A stretch of 64,000 nucleotides of DNA from Bosea sp. AS-1 (GCF_002220095.1 NZ_CP022372.1:592501-656500), one strand, 5' to 3'; shown: positions 10,024 to 20,747, counted from the stretch's first letter. Notes: generated by a model from the letters alone, not told the origin. Program-made: numbers and translations.

Positions 10024-11607
10024 ATGAGTCACTTTGCCAAACTGATGGTGGCTTCGGCCTTCGCGGCCTTGGTATCGACGACGAGCGTCGTCGCGCAGAC
10101 GCCGAAGGACACGGTCGTCATGGCCAAGCAGATCGACGACATCGTTTCGCTCGATCCGGCCGAGGCCTTCGAATTTTCCGGCACGGAGGTGGTCGACAAC
10201 GTCTATGACAAGCTGATCCGCGTCGACGTTACCCGCAACAATGCCTTGACGCCGGACCTTGCTGAGAGCTGGACCGTCAGCCCCGACAGCCTGACCTATG
10301 TCTTCAAGTTGCGCCCCGGCATCAAGTTTCATTCGGGCAATCCGTTCACCGCTGCCGACGTGGTCTATTCGATCCAGCGCGCGGTGACGCTCAACAAGTC
10401 GCCCGGCTTCATCCTGCGCCAGTTCGGCTTCGTCGCCGAGAACGTGGCGGAGAAGGTCAAGGCGGTCGATGACCACACCGTGCAGATCACGGTCTCCAAG
10501 CCTTTTGCGCCGACCTTCTTCTACAACTGCCTGACGGCTGCGGTCGGCGGCATCGTCGACTCTAAGCTGGCCAAGTCGCATGAGAAGGACGGCGACTGGG
10601 GCAATGGCTGGATGAAGCTCAACTCGGCCGGCTCCGGCGCCTACAAGATCCGCAGCTATCGCCCGGCCGAGCAGTACACGCTCGACGCCAATGAAAGCTG
10701 GTACCAGGGCACGCCCAAGAACAAGCGCATCGTCGTGCGTCATGTCGCCGAGCCGGCCTCGCAGCGCCTGCTCGTCGAGAAGGGCGACGTCGATATCGCG
10801 CGCAACCTGTCCAAGGACCAGCTCGCGGCGCTCAAGGGCAACGACGCGATCAAGATCGTGCAGGGCGACCGCGACCGCGTGATGTATCTCGGCCTCAATC
10901 AGAAGAACGCCAACCTCGCCAAGCCGGAGGTACGCGAGGCGCTGAAATGGCTGGTCGACTACGACTCCATCGAGAAGAACATCGTCGACGGCACCTATCG
11001 GGGCCATGAATCCTTCCTGCCCAAGGGCTTCCTGGGAGCGATTTCCGACCGGCCCTACAAGTTCGACCTGGCCAAGGCCAAGGAGCTGCTCGCCAAGGCC
11101 GGCCTGCCGGACGGCTTCTCGGTGACGATGGATGTCCGCTCCATCTCGCCCTTCACCGATATCGCCCAGGCGCTGCAGGCGAGCTGGGCCCAGGCTGGCA
11201 TCAAGCTCGAGCTCATCCCGGGCGACGGCAAACAGACCCTGACCAAGTACCGCGCCCGTGCCCACGACATCTATATCGGCGAGTGGGGCGCGGATTATCT
11301 CGACCCGCATACCAATGCCGAAACCTTCGCCATCAACGAGAACAATGGCGAGGACGCGAAGTCGAAGACGCTGGCCTGGCGCAACGCCTGGGATATCCCG
11401 GAAATGACCAAGGTCACGCAGGCGGCGGTACTCGAGCCGGATGCGGAAAAGCGCAAGGCGACCTATGAGGCGCTGCAGCGCGAGCACCAGAAGGTCTCGC
11501 CCTTCGTCATCATGTTCCAGTCGATCGAGGTTTCGGCCGAGCGCAAGAACGTCGACGGCTGGGTGATCGGCTCGACCAACTACTACGCCCCCATCGTCAA
11601 GAAGTAG
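10024..11607 (+). CDS. Oligopeptide/dipeptide-type ABC transporter substrate-binding protein (SBP family 5)
   Basis: A 527-residue periplasmic protein with a Sec signal (LMVASAFAALVSTTSVVAQ). Family 5 features are DIVSLDPAEAFEFSG, LTPDLAESWTVSPD and the FHSGNPFTAADVVYS block. The ATG at 10024 follows GAGGGG; a longer open frame upstream lacks coding character. It is first of five ABC genes directly after kduID. Family members bind peptides or oligosaccharides; next to kduID, an unsaturated oligo-uronide is a reasonable guess. A perfect 14-bp hairpin sits between this gene and the first permease. Confidence 0.92.
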   Translation: MSHFAKLMVASAFAALVSTTSVVAQTPKDTVVMAKQIDDIVSLDPAEAFEFSGTEVVDNVYDKLIRVDVTRNNALTPDLAESWTVSPDSLTYVFKLRPGIKFHSGNPFTAADVVYSIQRAVTLNKSPGFILRQFGFVAENVAEKVKAVDDHTVQITVSKPFAPTFFYNCLTAAVGGIVDSKLAKSHEKDGDWGNGWMKLNSAGSGAYKIRSYRPAEQYTLDANESWYQGTPKNKRIVVRHVAEPASQRLLVEKGDVDIARNLSKDQLAALKGNDAIKIVQGDRDRVMYLGLNQKNANLAKPEVREALKWLVDYDSIEKNIVDGTYRGHESFLPKGFLGAISDRPYKFDLAKAKELLAKAGLPDGFSVTMDVRSISPFTDIAQALQASWAQAGIKLELIPGDGKQTLTKYRARAHDIYIGEWGADYLDPHTNAETFAINENNGEDAKSKTLAWRNAWDIPEMTKVTQAAVLEPDAEKRKATYEALQREHQKVSPFVIMFQSIEVSAERKNVDGWVIGSTNYYAPIVKK

Positions 11608-11626
11608 GTCCTTTGCGACGGTTTAC

Positions 11627-11660
11627 CCGCCACGCGGCAGCTCTGCCTGCCGCGTGGCGG
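11627..11660 (+). other. Intercistronic perfect stem-loop after binding-protein gene
   Basis: CCGCCACGCGGCAG at 11627-11640 is the exact reverse complement of 11647-11660, leaving a six-base loop (CTCTGC). It lies 20 bp after the binding-protein stop and 75 bp before the permease ATG. There is no T-run, so it more likely protects the 3' end of the binding-protein message or partly attenuates read-through than terminates fully. Confidence 0.65.
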
Positions 11661-11734
11661 ATCTGTTCCGGCTTATCCGGGCTCGCATGGCGGGCGGAAT
11701 TTCCGGAGCAGGACAGACGGATGGGAAAACGGAC

Positions 11735-12802
<1,068 letters not shown>

Positions 12803-12812
12803 GGGGGCAGAG

Positions 12813-13718
12813 ATGAGCGACACCTCCACTGCCGGCCTGCGCGCCTGGCTGATCAGCGACACCCCGGAATCGCGCCGGCAGGCCCGCCTCGGCCAGCTCT
12901 ACCGGCAGTGGCTCGCCTTCAAGCGCAACCCGATGGCGGTGGCGGGTCTTGCCATCGTCATCCTGCTGCTGCTGGTTGCTGCGCTCGCGCCGGTGATCGC
13001 ACCCTTCGACCCGATCGCCCAGGCGCTCGACAAGCGGCTGCTGCCGCCTTCCTCGACCAACTGGTTCGGCACCGACGCACTCGGGCGCGACATCTTCAGC
13101 CGCATCGTCTACGGCACGCGGATCACGCTGGTCATCGTGCTGCTGGTCGTGGTCACGGTCGGCCCGTTCGGGCTGCTGATCGGGGCGGTGTCGGGTTATT
13201 TCGGCGGCTGGGTCGACCGGCTGCTGATGCGGATCACGGACGTCTTCCTCGCCTTCCCGCGCCTCGTGCTGGCGCTCGCCTTCGTCGCCGCGCTCGGGCC
13301 GGGCATCGTCAACGCCATCATCGCCATCGCGATCACGACCTGGCCGCCCTACGCCCGCGTCGCGCGCGCCGAAACCATGGTGATCCGCAACCAGGATTAC
13401 ATCGAGGCGATGCGCCTGCAGGGCGCCTCACGCGCCCGCATCATCTGGAAGCATGTCGTGCCGATGTGCATGCCGTCCCTGATCGTGCGCACCACCTTCG
13501 ACATGGCCGGCATCATCCTCACCGCAGCAGGCCTCGGCTTCCTTGGCCTCGGCGCGCAGCCGCCGATGCCGGAGTGGGGTGCGATGATCTCGGCTGGCCG
13601 TGAGCAGATCTTCGACCAGTGGTGGGTCGCGACCTTCCCCGGCCTCGCGATCTGTGTGGTCGCGCTCGGCTTCAACCTGCTGGGCGACGGGCTGCGCGAC
13701 GTCATGGATGCGAGGTGA
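12813..13718 (+). CDS. Dpp/Opp-type ABC transporter permease, DppC-like
   Basis: A 301-residue membrane protein with the OppC_N-type leader (WLAFKRNPMAVAGLAIVILLLLVA) and the family block NWFGTDALGRDIFSRIVYGTR. The EAA loop is EAMRLQGASRARIIWKHVVPM. The ATG at 12813 follows GAGGGGGCAG. It should form the heterodimeric channel with the preceding DppB-like protein. The following ATPase gene starts four bases after its stop, so the importer genes are tightly packed. Confidence 0.92.
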   Translation: MSDTSTAGLRAWLISDTPESRRQARLGQLYRQWLAFKRNPMAVAGLAIVILLLLVAALAPVIAPFDPIAQALDKRLLPPSSTNWFGTDALGRDIFSRIVYGTRITLVIVLLVVVTVGPFGLLIGAVSGYFGGWVDRLLMRITDVFLAFPRLVLALAFVAALGPGIVNAIIAIAITTWPPYARVARAETMVIRNQDYIEAMRLQGASRARIIWKHVVPMCMPSLIVRTTFDMAGIILTAAGLGFLGLGAQPPMPEWGAMISAGREQIFDQWWVATFPGLAICVVALGFNLLGDGLRDVMDAR

Positions 13719-13722
13719 GGCG

Positions 13723-14595
13723 ATGCAGACCTCCGCAGGCAATGCCGAGCAGCCCCTTCTCGCAGTCGACAATCTCAAGGTCGATTTCCACACGCCGACC
13801 GGCATCGTCCACGCGGTGCGCGGCCTGTCCTTCACGCTTGGGCGCGAGCGGCTCGGCATCGTCGGTGAATCCGGCTCCGGCAAGTCGATGACCGGCCGCG
13901 CCATCCTAGACCTGATCCCGCATCCCGGCGTCGTCAGCGCCGATGGCATGCGTTTCCGCGGCCAGGACCTGATGACCATGGACAAGGGCACGCGGCGCAA
14001 GCTGCGCGGCCGCCACATCTCCATGGTGATGCAGGATCCGAAGTTCTCGCTCAACCCGGTCCAGACCGTCGGCAGCCAGATCGCGGAAGCCTATCGCATC
14101 CACCGCAAGGCAGGCCCGCGGGAGGCGCGCGAGCGCAGTCTCGCCATGCTGGAATCGGTGCAGATCCGCGAGCCGGCGCGCGTCTACGATCTCTATCCGC
14201 ACGAGGTTTCGGGCGGCATGGGCCAGCGCGTGATGATCGCGATGATGCTGATCGCCGAACCGGAGATTCTGATCGCCGACGAGCCGACCTCGGCACTCGA
14301 CGTTACGGTCCAGCTCCAGATCCTGAAGATTCTCGATGATCTTGTGACCGAGCGCGGCATGGGGCTGATCTTCATCAGCCACGATTTGCATCTGGTGCAG
14401 TCCTTCTGCGACCGCGTCATCGTCATGTATGGCGGCAAGGTGATGGAGACGCTGCCGGCCGCCGAACTCGCGGATGAAACGGCACGTAGCCGGCGCCATC
14501 CCTATACGCTCGGCCTGCTCGAATGCCTGCCCGATCTGGACCACCCGCGGGCGAAGCTCGCCACCCTTCACCGCGACCCGGCGTGGCTGGCATGA
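13723..14595 (+). CDS. Dpp/Opp-type ABC transporter ATP-binding protein, DppD-like
   Basis: A 290-residue ATPase with Walker A GESGSGKS, Q-loop MQDPKFSLNP, signature SGGMGQRV, Walker B ILIADEPTSALD and a switch histidine in FISHDL. It ends with a short C-terminal extension holding HPYTLGLLECLPDLD, typical of the oligopeptide transporter family. It overlaps the next ATPase by ATGA. It lacks the cysteine-rich iron-sulfur C-terminus seen in some DppD/OppD proteins. Confidence 0.92.
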   Translation: MQTSAGNAEQPLLAVDNLKVDFHTPTGIVHAVRGLSFTLGRERLGIVGESGSGKSMTGRAILDLIPHPGVVSADGMRFRGQDLMTMDKGTRRKLRGRHISMVMQDPKFSLNPVQTVGSQIAEAYRIHRKAGPREARERSLAMLESVQIREPARVYDLYPHEVSGGMGQRVMIAMMLIAEPEILIADEPTSALDVTVQLQILKILDDLVTERGMGLIFISHDLHLVQSFCDRVIVMYGGKVMETLPAAELADETARSRRHPYTLGLLECLPDLDHPRAKLATLHRDPAWLA

Positions 14596-15344
14596 CGAAC
14601 GCTGCGATCTCCGTCGACAAGCTCAATGTCTCCTTCGGGGACTCCCATGTCGTGAAGGATGTCTCCTTTTCAGTGCGGGAGGGTGAAAGCTACGGCCTCG
14701 TCGGCGAATCCGGCTCCGGCAAGTCGACCGTGCTGCGCGTGCTCTCAGGCCTCAATCGCGACTGGAGCGGGAACATCGCCATCGAAGGTGCCGCGCAGCC
14801 GAAGGTGCGGGACAAGGCGTTCCATCGCCATGTCCAGATGGTCTTCCAGGACCCTTACGGCTCGTTGCACCCGAAGAAGACGGTCGACGATACGCTGGCC
14901 GAGCCGCTCGCCATCCATGGCATCCGCGATGCCGAGGCGCGGATCGGCAAGGTGCTCTCCGACGTCGGCCTGCCGACCTCGTTCCGCTTCCGCTATCCGC
15001 ACCAGCTTTCGGGCGGCCAGCGCCAGCGCGTCGCCATTGCACGTGCGCTCGTGCTCGAGCCTTCGATCCTGCTGCTCGACGAGCCGACCTCGGCGCTCGA
15101 TGTCTCGATCCAGGCCGAGGTGCTGAATCTGCTGTCCGCGCTCCGGCAGGAGCGCAAGCTGACCTATATCCTCGTCAGTCACGACCTCGCCGTGGTCGGC
15201 CATATGTGCGAGCGGCTGCTCGTCATGCAGCTCGGCCGTGCGGTCGAGGAGATGAGCGTCGAGGCGCTGGCGGAGCGTCGGCCGCAGACGGCCTACGCGC
15301 AGCAGTTGCTGGCGGCCAGCGCCGGTTTCCGGCGCGCCGACTGA
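14592..15344 (+). CDS. Dpp/Opp-type ABC transporter ATP-binding protein, DppF-like
   Basis: A 250-residue ATPase with Walker A GESGSGKST, Q-loop FQDPYGSLHPKK, signature SGGQRQRV, Walker B ILLLDEPTSALD and a switch histidine in LVSHDLAVV. It is shorter than typical DppF (about 320) because the C-terminal oligopeptide extension is reduced to a few residues. It completes a five-gene importer and ends 10 bp from a convergent SDR gene, with no obvious terminator between them. Confidence 0.92.
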   Translation: MTNAAISVDKLNVSFGDSHVVKDVSFSVREGESYGLVGESGSGKSTVLRVLSGLNRDWSGNIAIEGAAQPKVRDKAFHRHVQMVFQDPYGSLHPKKTVDDTLAEPLAIHGIRDAEARIGKVLSDVGLPTSFRFRYPHQLSGGQRQRVAIARALVLEPSILLLDEPTSALDVSIQAEVLNLLSALRQERKLTYILVSHDLAVVGHMCERLLVMQLGRAVEEMSVEALAERRPQTAYAQQLLAASAGFRRAD

Positions 15345-15354
15345 GCTGGTGGCG

Positions 15355-16107
15355 TCACAACCGCATGCCGCCGTCCACCGCGATCGTGGCGCCGTTGATG
15401 TAGCTCCCCTCTGGTGAGCACAGCAGCAGCGCGGCCCCGGCGCAGTCTTCGGCGCGGCCGAGCCTGCCGAGGGGAATGCGCGCGAGCACCTGCTCCTCCC
15501 GCCCGGGCTGAGCCAGGACAGCCCGATTGCGGTCCGTCAGGATCGCGCCTGGCTGGATGATGTTGAACGTGACCTCCGGTGCCCGCGTGGTGCGGGCGAG
15601 GTTCAGGATCATATTGGTCTGCGCCGCCTTGGTGGCGGCGTAGTAGAAGTGCGTCGGGTTGGGGCGGGCCTCCTGTACGCTGCCGATCGCGATCACCCGG
15701 CCGAAGCCGCGAGCGAGCATGCCCGGCAGGAAGGCCTGCAGCAGCCGCAGCGTCGCATGGAGATTGATTTCCGTCTGGGCGGCCATCGCGGCTTCGGAGA
15801 CAGCATCCCAGGTCTCGAGCGTTTCGACGGAGGCGCAAAGCACGAGGATGTCGGGTTCGATCCCGCTCGCCTTCAGCTCAGCAGCCATCGCGATTGGGGC
15901 GGCGACCTCCGCAAGATCGGCGATCAGGGAGGATGCCGCGAGGTTCTGCGCGCGCAGCTCGGTCGTCGCCGCATCGGCGGCGGCCGCGTCCCGGTCATGA
16001 ATGATCGCATGCACGCCGGCTGTAGCCAGCCGGGTCGCGATCGCCAGGCCGATACCGCGCGCCGCGCCCGTGACGAGGGCGACGCGCCCCGAAAGCAGGT
16101 TCGCCAT
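15355..16107 (-). CDS. Short-chain dehydrogenase/reductase
   Basis: A 250-residue SDR with TGAARGIG at the N-terminus and YYAATKAA as the catalytic Tyr-Lys motif. The central motif reads LCAS in place of the usual NNAG, which is slightly atypical. It ends GSYINGATIAVDGGMRL. It is the last gene of a minus-strand operon (GntR, two binding proteins, SDR), overlapping the preceding binding-protein stop by one base. It probably oxidises a sugar or sugar acid handled by the neighbouring enolase-superfamily dehydratase, though the substrate is unknown. Confidence 0.85.
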   Translation of the reverse strand: MANLLSGRVALVTGAARGIGLAIATRLATAGVHAIIHDRDAAAADAATTELRAQNLAASSLIADLAEVAAPIAMAAELKASGIEPDILVLCASVETLETWDAVSEAAMAAQTEINLHATLRLLQAFLPGMLARGFGRVIAIGSVQEARPNPTHFYYAATKAAQTNMILNLARTTRAPEVTFNIIQPGAILTDRNRAVLAQPGREEQVLARIPLGRLGRAEDCAGAALLLCSPEGSYINGATIAVDGGMRL

Positions 16108-17396
16108 CAGCCGAGCAGAGGCTTCACGCGGGCCGTCGCATCGTCCATCGCCTGCTGCGCCGGCTTGCGGCCGAGCACGGCGGCCTGCGTTTCCTCGATG
16201 AAGATGTCATGGGCGCGGGCCTGCTCGTCGAAGGCCGGCAGATGGATGCGCGAGGCCTTGAGCGCGGCGGCCTCGTCGGCGGCATAGGGCATCGCCGCCT
16301 TCAGCTTCTCGTCAGCATAGGTCGAGATGCGGACCGGGCCGTTGCCGTTCAGCGCCATGGCGGTCGTGCCGGCCTTCGAGGAGAGCGCGCGGATGAACTC
16401 CCAGCTCAGGGGTTTCTGCTTGGCGTTCTTCGGGATCATCAGCGCCCAGAATTCGGTGGTCGGCGCGAAAGCGACCTTGCCGACGAGATCGGCTGCCATC
16501 GGTGGCAGCAGCGATTTGAACTTGCCGCCGTACTTCCCCTTCGAAGAATCGTTGTAGGTGACGAGCCGGGCGAAGGGGTTGATCGTCATCGCCGCGCGGC
16601 CCTGCTGCATCCAGGTGGTGATCTCTTCGTTGTTCACCGTGGCGAAGTTCCGCGGCAGCACGCCAGCCTTGTAGAAATCGGCAAGCAAGGTGAGCGTCTT
16701 CACCATCGGCGGCTCGGCCGCGACGATCTTGCCGTCGGTCGTCATGTAGTCGCCACCGAGGCAGCGGGCGAGTGTCAGGAAATTCGAGGCAAAGACGGCG
16801 GTGAAGGCGAGGCCGTAAACCTGCGTGCCGTCGTCGCGCTTGAAGGTGAGCCTGCGGGCCAGCTCCGTCAGCTCCTCGAATGTCGTCGGCAGCTTGGTGA
16901 CACCGCGCTCCTCCAGCAGGGCTTCGTTGTAGATCAGGGCATTGGTCGCGTGGCGCACCGGGATGCCGTGCAGGGCATCGCCGACCTTGAGCGGGGCGAG
17001 CAGGCCCGGCGCAAAATCATCGAAGGCCTCGATCGGCGCCTGCTTCATCAGCGCGTCCAGCGGCTCGAAGAGCTGGAGATTGCGCGGCACGGCGCGGCCA
17101 TTGACGAGATAGGCGACATCGATCGAGGTCTCGGACAGCGAAGCCTCGCGCAGCAGCCGCTCATGCACGGCGTTGACGTCGCCGAAGGTCACCCAGTTCA
17201 CGGTGGCGTCGTTCGCCTTGCGGAAGCTTTCGGTCGCGTCGCCGCCGGGGCCGGTCGTCGCCGCCGTCTGATGGACGCGGTGGCCAAGCGCGGTCAGGGT
17301 CTTGGCTTGGGCGAATCCGCTCTGGGGCAGAAGCGCCGCAGCGACCGAGGCGCCGGCGAGCGCGCCGAAGCGGCGGCGCGAGATGCGAAACGTCAT
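16107..17396 (-). CDS. Family 1 extracellular solute-binding protein (CUT1 sugar importer)
   Basis: A 429-residue protein with a twin-arginine-type signal (ISRRRFGALAGASVAAAL). It probably crosses the membrane folded by Tat. The mature part follows SBP family 1 organisation, with GIPVRHATNALIYNEALLEE and a C-terminal helical region. It is homologous over its length to the neighbouring 17454-18749 protein and to the 43994-45289 protein; all share a HRVHQT/HKVHQT opening and the FREASL or LREASL block. Partner permeases are encoded divergently at 20747-22439. No ATPase gene is nearby. Confidence 0.88.
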   Translation of the reverse strand: MTFRISRRRFGALAGASVAAALLPQSGFAQAKTLTALGHRVHQTAATTGPGGDATESFRKANDATVNWVTFGDVNAVHERLLREASLSETSIDVAYLVNGRAVPRNLQLFEPLDALMKQAPIEAFDDFAPGLLAPLKVGDALHGIPVRHATNALIYNEALLEERGVTKLPTTFEELTELARRLTFKRDDGTQVYGLAFTAVFASNFLTLARCLGGDYMTTDGKIVAAEPPMVKTLTLLADFYKAGVLPRNFATVNNEEITTWMQQGRAAMTINPFARLVTYNDSSKGKYGGKFKSLLPPMAADLVGKVAFAPTTEFWALMIPKNAKQKPLSWEFIRALSSKAGTTAMALNGNGPVRISTYADEKLKAAMPYAADEAAALKASRIHLPAFDEQARAHDIFIEETQAAVLGRKPAQQAMDDATARVKPLLG

Positions 17397-17453
17397 CGAT
17401 GATCCTCCCGAAAATTCCCGGCGCTGTCGCCGCGCCGTCTTCTTCCCGACGAT

Positions 17454-18749
17454 TCAGGCCGGCAACAGCGGCTGCACACGCTTGACCAGCGAAGCCATCG
17501 CCTCCTCCGGCGTCTTCATGCCGAGCACGGCGGCCTCAGCCTCCTCCTTGAAGAGGTCACCGGCGCGGGCCGCCTCGTCGAAGGCCGGCAGGGGTACACG
17601 CGCGACCTTCAGAACCTTCAGTTCCTCGGCGGCGTAGGGGACGGTCCCGGCGAAGCTCTGATCGGCATAGGTCGAGGCACGCACCGGGCCGTTGCCGTTG
17701 AGCGCTGCCTTCAGCGTCGCCTCCTTCGAGGTCATCGCCTTGATGAAGCTCCAGGCGAGGTCCTTGCGCTTGGCATTCTTGGGAATGACCATGCCCCAGA
17801 ACTCGACCTTCGCAGGGGCGGCCTCGTATTTGCCGGCCAGCGTCTTCGAGGCCGGCACCGCGATCGTCTTGATCTTGCCGGGGAATTTCGACTTCTGCGG
17901 ATCGTTGTAGATGCGGTTGCGGCCCATGCTCTGCAGGCTCATCGCGGCGCGGCCCTGCTGCATCCAGACATTGACGTCCTCGGGGGAAAGCGTCGCGAAA
18001 TTGCGCGGGAAGGCATTGGCCTGGAAGAGCTCGCGCAGTGTGCGGACCGCGTTCAGCATCGGCGGTCGGTCGGCGACGCATTTGAAGTCTGGCGTGATGA
18101 AGTCGCCGTCCCAGGCGCGGGCGAGGTCGATCACGTTGGGATAGGTCACGCCCGGCGTGCACAACCCGACGACCTGCGTGCCGTCGGCGCGGCGGTAGCT
18201 GCAGGCCTTGGCGATCTCGATCATCTCCTCGATCGTCGCAGGCGGCTTGGAGAAGCCCTTCTCGGCCAGGATTTCCTCATTGTAGTGCAGGCCGGAGGAG
18301 GCGTGACGGAACGGGACGGCGAGCTGCTTGCCGGCGACCTTCATGCCCTGCATCAGGCCCGGGAAGATGTCGGCGGGGTCTTCGAGCGGGTCTTTCTTCA
18401 GATAGTCGTCGAGCGGTTCGAACAGGGTCGCTGCGCGGGGCACGACCTGCGTATTGACGACGAATCCGACATCGACGGAGGTCTCGCCGAGGCTCGCCTC
18501 ACGAAACAGGCGTTCCTGCAAGGGGCCGGTGTCGAAGGTCGTCCACTGGATGGTGACGCCGTTCTTCTGCGCCCAGTCCTTGGTGATGTCGCCACCTTGC
18601 GCGCCGGTCGAGACCGTCTGCATGACGCGATGGGTGAAGACATTGAACGGGCCGTTCTGCGCTTGTGCCGTGCTGCCGAGCCCGGCGAAGCTCAAGCCCA
18701 GGATGCCTGCCCCGAACTGCCTACGGTCGAGGGTCGTCCTCTGGCCCAT
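17454..18749 (-). CDS. Family 1 extracellular solute-binding protein (CUT1), paralogue of its neighbour
   Basis: A 431-residue periplasmic protein with a Tat-like leader (LDRRQFGAGILGLSFAGLG). Shared blocks with the next gene include HRVMQTVS, LFREASLGETSVDVGFVVN and the HASSGLHYNEEILAE segment. Two binding proteins for one permease pair suggest two ligands, or a duplication in progress. A GGAGGATCACC ribosome site precedes the ATG at 18749, which lies inside the last codons of the upstream GntR gene (29-bp overlap). Confidence 0.88.
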   Translation of the reverse strand: MGQRTTLDRRQFGAGILGLSFAGLGSTAQAQNGPFNVFTHRVMQTVSTGAQGGDITKDWAQKNGVTIQWTTFDTGPLQERLFREASLGETSVDVGFVVNTQVVPRAATLFEPLDDYLKKDPLEDPADIFPGLMQGMKVAGKQLAVPFRHASSGLHYNEEILAEKGFSKPPATIEEMIEIAKACSYRRADGTQVVGLCTPGVTYPNVIDLARAWDGDFITPDFKCVADRPPMLNAVRTLRELFQANAFPRNFATLSPEDVNVWMQQGRAAMSLQSMGRNRIYNDPQKSKFPGKIKTIAVPASKTLAGKYEAAPAKVEFWGMVIPKNAKRKDLAWSFIKAMTSKEATLKAALNGNGPVRASTYADQSFAGTVPYAAEELKVLKVARVPLPAFDEAARAGDLFKEEAEAAVLGMKTPEEAMASLVKRVQPLLPA

Positions 18750-19512
18750 GGTGATCCTCCCTGTGGTTCGCGAGTTCCGCGATGGCGGCTTCGGCCGCTT
18801 CGAAATGTTTGTTCATGGCGGCTTCGGCTGCGGCTGGATCGCCTGCGCGGATCGCCTCGACGACGCGGACATGGCGCTCGAAGGTGCGCCGCCAATCCTC
18901 GGGGCCGCGCGCCTCGCGCGAGTTGAAGATTTCCATCACCTCGCGGATCACAGGGCGCAGGCCCCGGATCTGGAAATCGAGCAGGCGGTTGCCGGAGGAC
19001 GCAGCGACGGCCTCGTGGAAATCGAGATCGGCCTCGATCCAGCGCGGCACATTGCCGAGAGAATCCTCCATCCGGGCGAGAATGAGATCGAGCTTCTCGA
19101 CGTCCTCGACCGTGCGCCGCTCGGCGCTATGGGCAGCGATCGGTGGCTCGAGGATGCGGCGTAGTTCCACCGCCTCGGTCAGGCCATTGGCGCGACCGCG
19201 CACGGCGAAACGGTAGAAGCGATCGAGCGGGGCAGCGTCGAGCGCCTGCACGCGCGTCGGCTTGCCCTGCTGGATATGGACGACGCCCATCGCCGCGAGC
19301 TGGCGGATGGCCTCGCGCGCGATCGGCTTGCTGACGCCGAAGGAGGCGGCGATGCGCGCCTCGGAGGGCAAGGAGTCGCCCGGCTTCAGGCGGCCCTCAT
19401 GGATTGCCTGCGTGATGCGCTGGATTACGGCATCGCCGAGCCGCATCGGCACGACATCGCCGCCCGCGAAAGGGTCGTCGGCATCCAGCACGGCACGGGC
19501 GAGATCGCTCAT
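18721..19512 (-). CDS. GntR-family transcriptional regulator, FadR subfamily
   Basis: A 263-residue regulator. The N-terminal winged HTH contains DSLPSEARIAASFGVSKPIAREAIRQL, followed by an FCD-type helical sensor with the DLDFHEAVAASSGNRLLDFQ metal-binding block. The ATG at 19512 has a strong GGAGGAA ribosome site seven bases upstream and is preferred over an open extension of 16 codons. It is divergent from the dehydratase/permease operon and heads the binding-protein operon, so it probably represses both in the absence of a sugar-acid effector. Confidence 0.9.
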   Translation of the reverse strand: MSDLARAVLDADDPFAGGDVVPMRLGDAVIQRITQAIHEGRLKPGDSLPSEARIAASFGVSKPIAREAIRQLAAMGVVHIQQGKPTRVQALDAAPLDRFYRFAVRGRANGLTEAVELRRILEPPIAAHSAERRTVEDVEKLDLILARMEDSLGNVPRWIEADLDFHEAVAASSGNRLLDFQIRGLRPVIREVMEIFNSREARGPEDWRRTFERHVRVVEAIRAGDPAAAEAAMNKHFEAAEAAIAELANHREDHHGPEDDPRP

Positions 19513-19622
19513 CAAATTCCTCCGGTTGCGATCATTGACAGATGCCGCGTTCCTTGGCAACTGTTCAACCTATCAGATAAGTAGACGTCGCTGATCGACG
19601 CGCCTCGGGAGGGCCAAGCCGC

Positions 19623-20747
19623 ATGTCGGCCAGCCGCATCGCCAAAGTTCACGTCCACCCGCTGCGGGCAACGCTGCCCAAGGTCCAGCGGACCTCGCAG
19701 GGCGATTATCCGGCAATCGAGATTGTCGTCGTCGAGGTCGAGATCGAGGACGGCACGGTCGGCTTCGGCGAAGGGCTCTGCCGGCGTGGTGCAGCGGGTT
19801 ATGCACGCTTCATCGAGGAGGCGCTGGTGCCGCGCCTGATCGGGCGCGATGCCGCCGACCGACGTGCCCTGTGGAAGGCGATGCGCGCCGCGCTTTCGGG
19901 GCGGCCTGGCGGTCAGATCGTCGAGGCCATCGCGGCGGTCGACATCGCGCTTTGGGACATCGCAGGGAAGCAGGCGGGACAACCGATCCACCGGTTGCTG
20001 GGCGGCATGGGGCGCAAGGAGGTCGCGGCCTATGCGTCCTCGATCAACTGGCTCGACGATGCCACGGTCGAGGTGGAAGTGGCGGCGGCGCTGAAGGCCG
20101 GATTCCGCGAGATCAAGGTCAAGCTCGGCCATCCGCTGCGCGATGCGGTGGCGCGCGCGAAGCTGGTCCGGCGGCTCGCCGGTGACGAGATCGCCCTCTA
20201 TGTCGATGCGAACTGGGCCTATGACGTCGACGATGCGATGATCGTCGGGCGGGCGCTCGCCGATCTCGGCTATGGCTTCTTCGAGGAGCCGATCGCCCCG
20301 CATGACCGCGAGGGCTATCGCCGCCTTGCCCAACATCTGCCGATCCGGCTCGCGGCCGGCGAGAGCGATTTCGTCGCGGGCGAGGCCCTGACCATGCTGC
20401 AGGATCGCTCGCTCGGCCTGATCCAGCCGGACGTGACGCGCTCCGGTGGCATCACCGAGACCTGGCGCATCGCCGAGCTCGCCGCAACCTTCAACACGGC
20501 CTACGCGCCGCATGTGGGCTGGTCCGGCGCGATCTGCGTCGCCGCCAGCTTGCAACTCGCGGCGGCGGCGGAGAGTTTCCGCACCTTCGAATGCATGGTC
20601 TATGAGAATCCGTTGCGCGATGCCTTCACGCGACCCCTGGTGGGGGAGGGCTCGCAGCTCGTGGACGGGAAGCTCGCGATCCCGCAGGGGCCGGGCTTGG
20701 GCATCGAGATCGACCGCGAGGCGCTGAAGCGGTTCAGGATCGCCTGA
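19623..20747 (+). CDS. Mandelate racemase/muconate lactonizing enzyme family sugar-acid dehydratase
   Basis: A 374-residue enolase-superfamily enzyme. Catalytic features are the KVK pair in FREIKVKLGH, metal ligands in YVDANWAYD, FFEEP and AAGESD, then QPDVTRSGG and APHVGWSGA. The last two give the Asp-His pair of the mandelate-racemase subgroup, which usually dehydrates acid sugars. It is first in an operon with two CUT1 permeases and two unknown proteins, and overlaps the first permease by one base. The precise acid is not determinable; a uronate-derived or aldonic acid is likely. Confidence 0.88.
   Translation: MSASRIAKVHVHPLRATLPKVQRTSQGDYPAIEIVVVEVEIEDGTVGFGEGLCRRGAAGYARFIEEALVPRLIGRDAADRRALWKAMRAALSGRPGGQIVEAIAAVDIALWDIAGKQAGQPIHRLLGGMGRKEVAAYASSINWLDDATVEVEVAAALKAGFREIKVKLGHPLRDAVARAKLVRRLAGDEIALYVDANWAYDVDDAMIVGRALADLGYGFFEEPIAPHDREGYRRLAQHLPIRLAAGESDFVAGEALTMLQDRSLGLIQPDVTRSGGITETWRIAELAATFNTAYAPHVGWSGAICVAASLQLAAAAESFRTFECMVYENPLRDAFTRPLVGEGSQLVDGKLAIPQGPGLGIEIDREALKRFRIA

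Noticed and set aside
19571..19600. TATCAGATA and CGTCG-N5-CGACG as GntR operators
   Set aside because: Both are short enough to occur by chance in the 110-bp divergent region, and neither matches a known FadR-type consensus.
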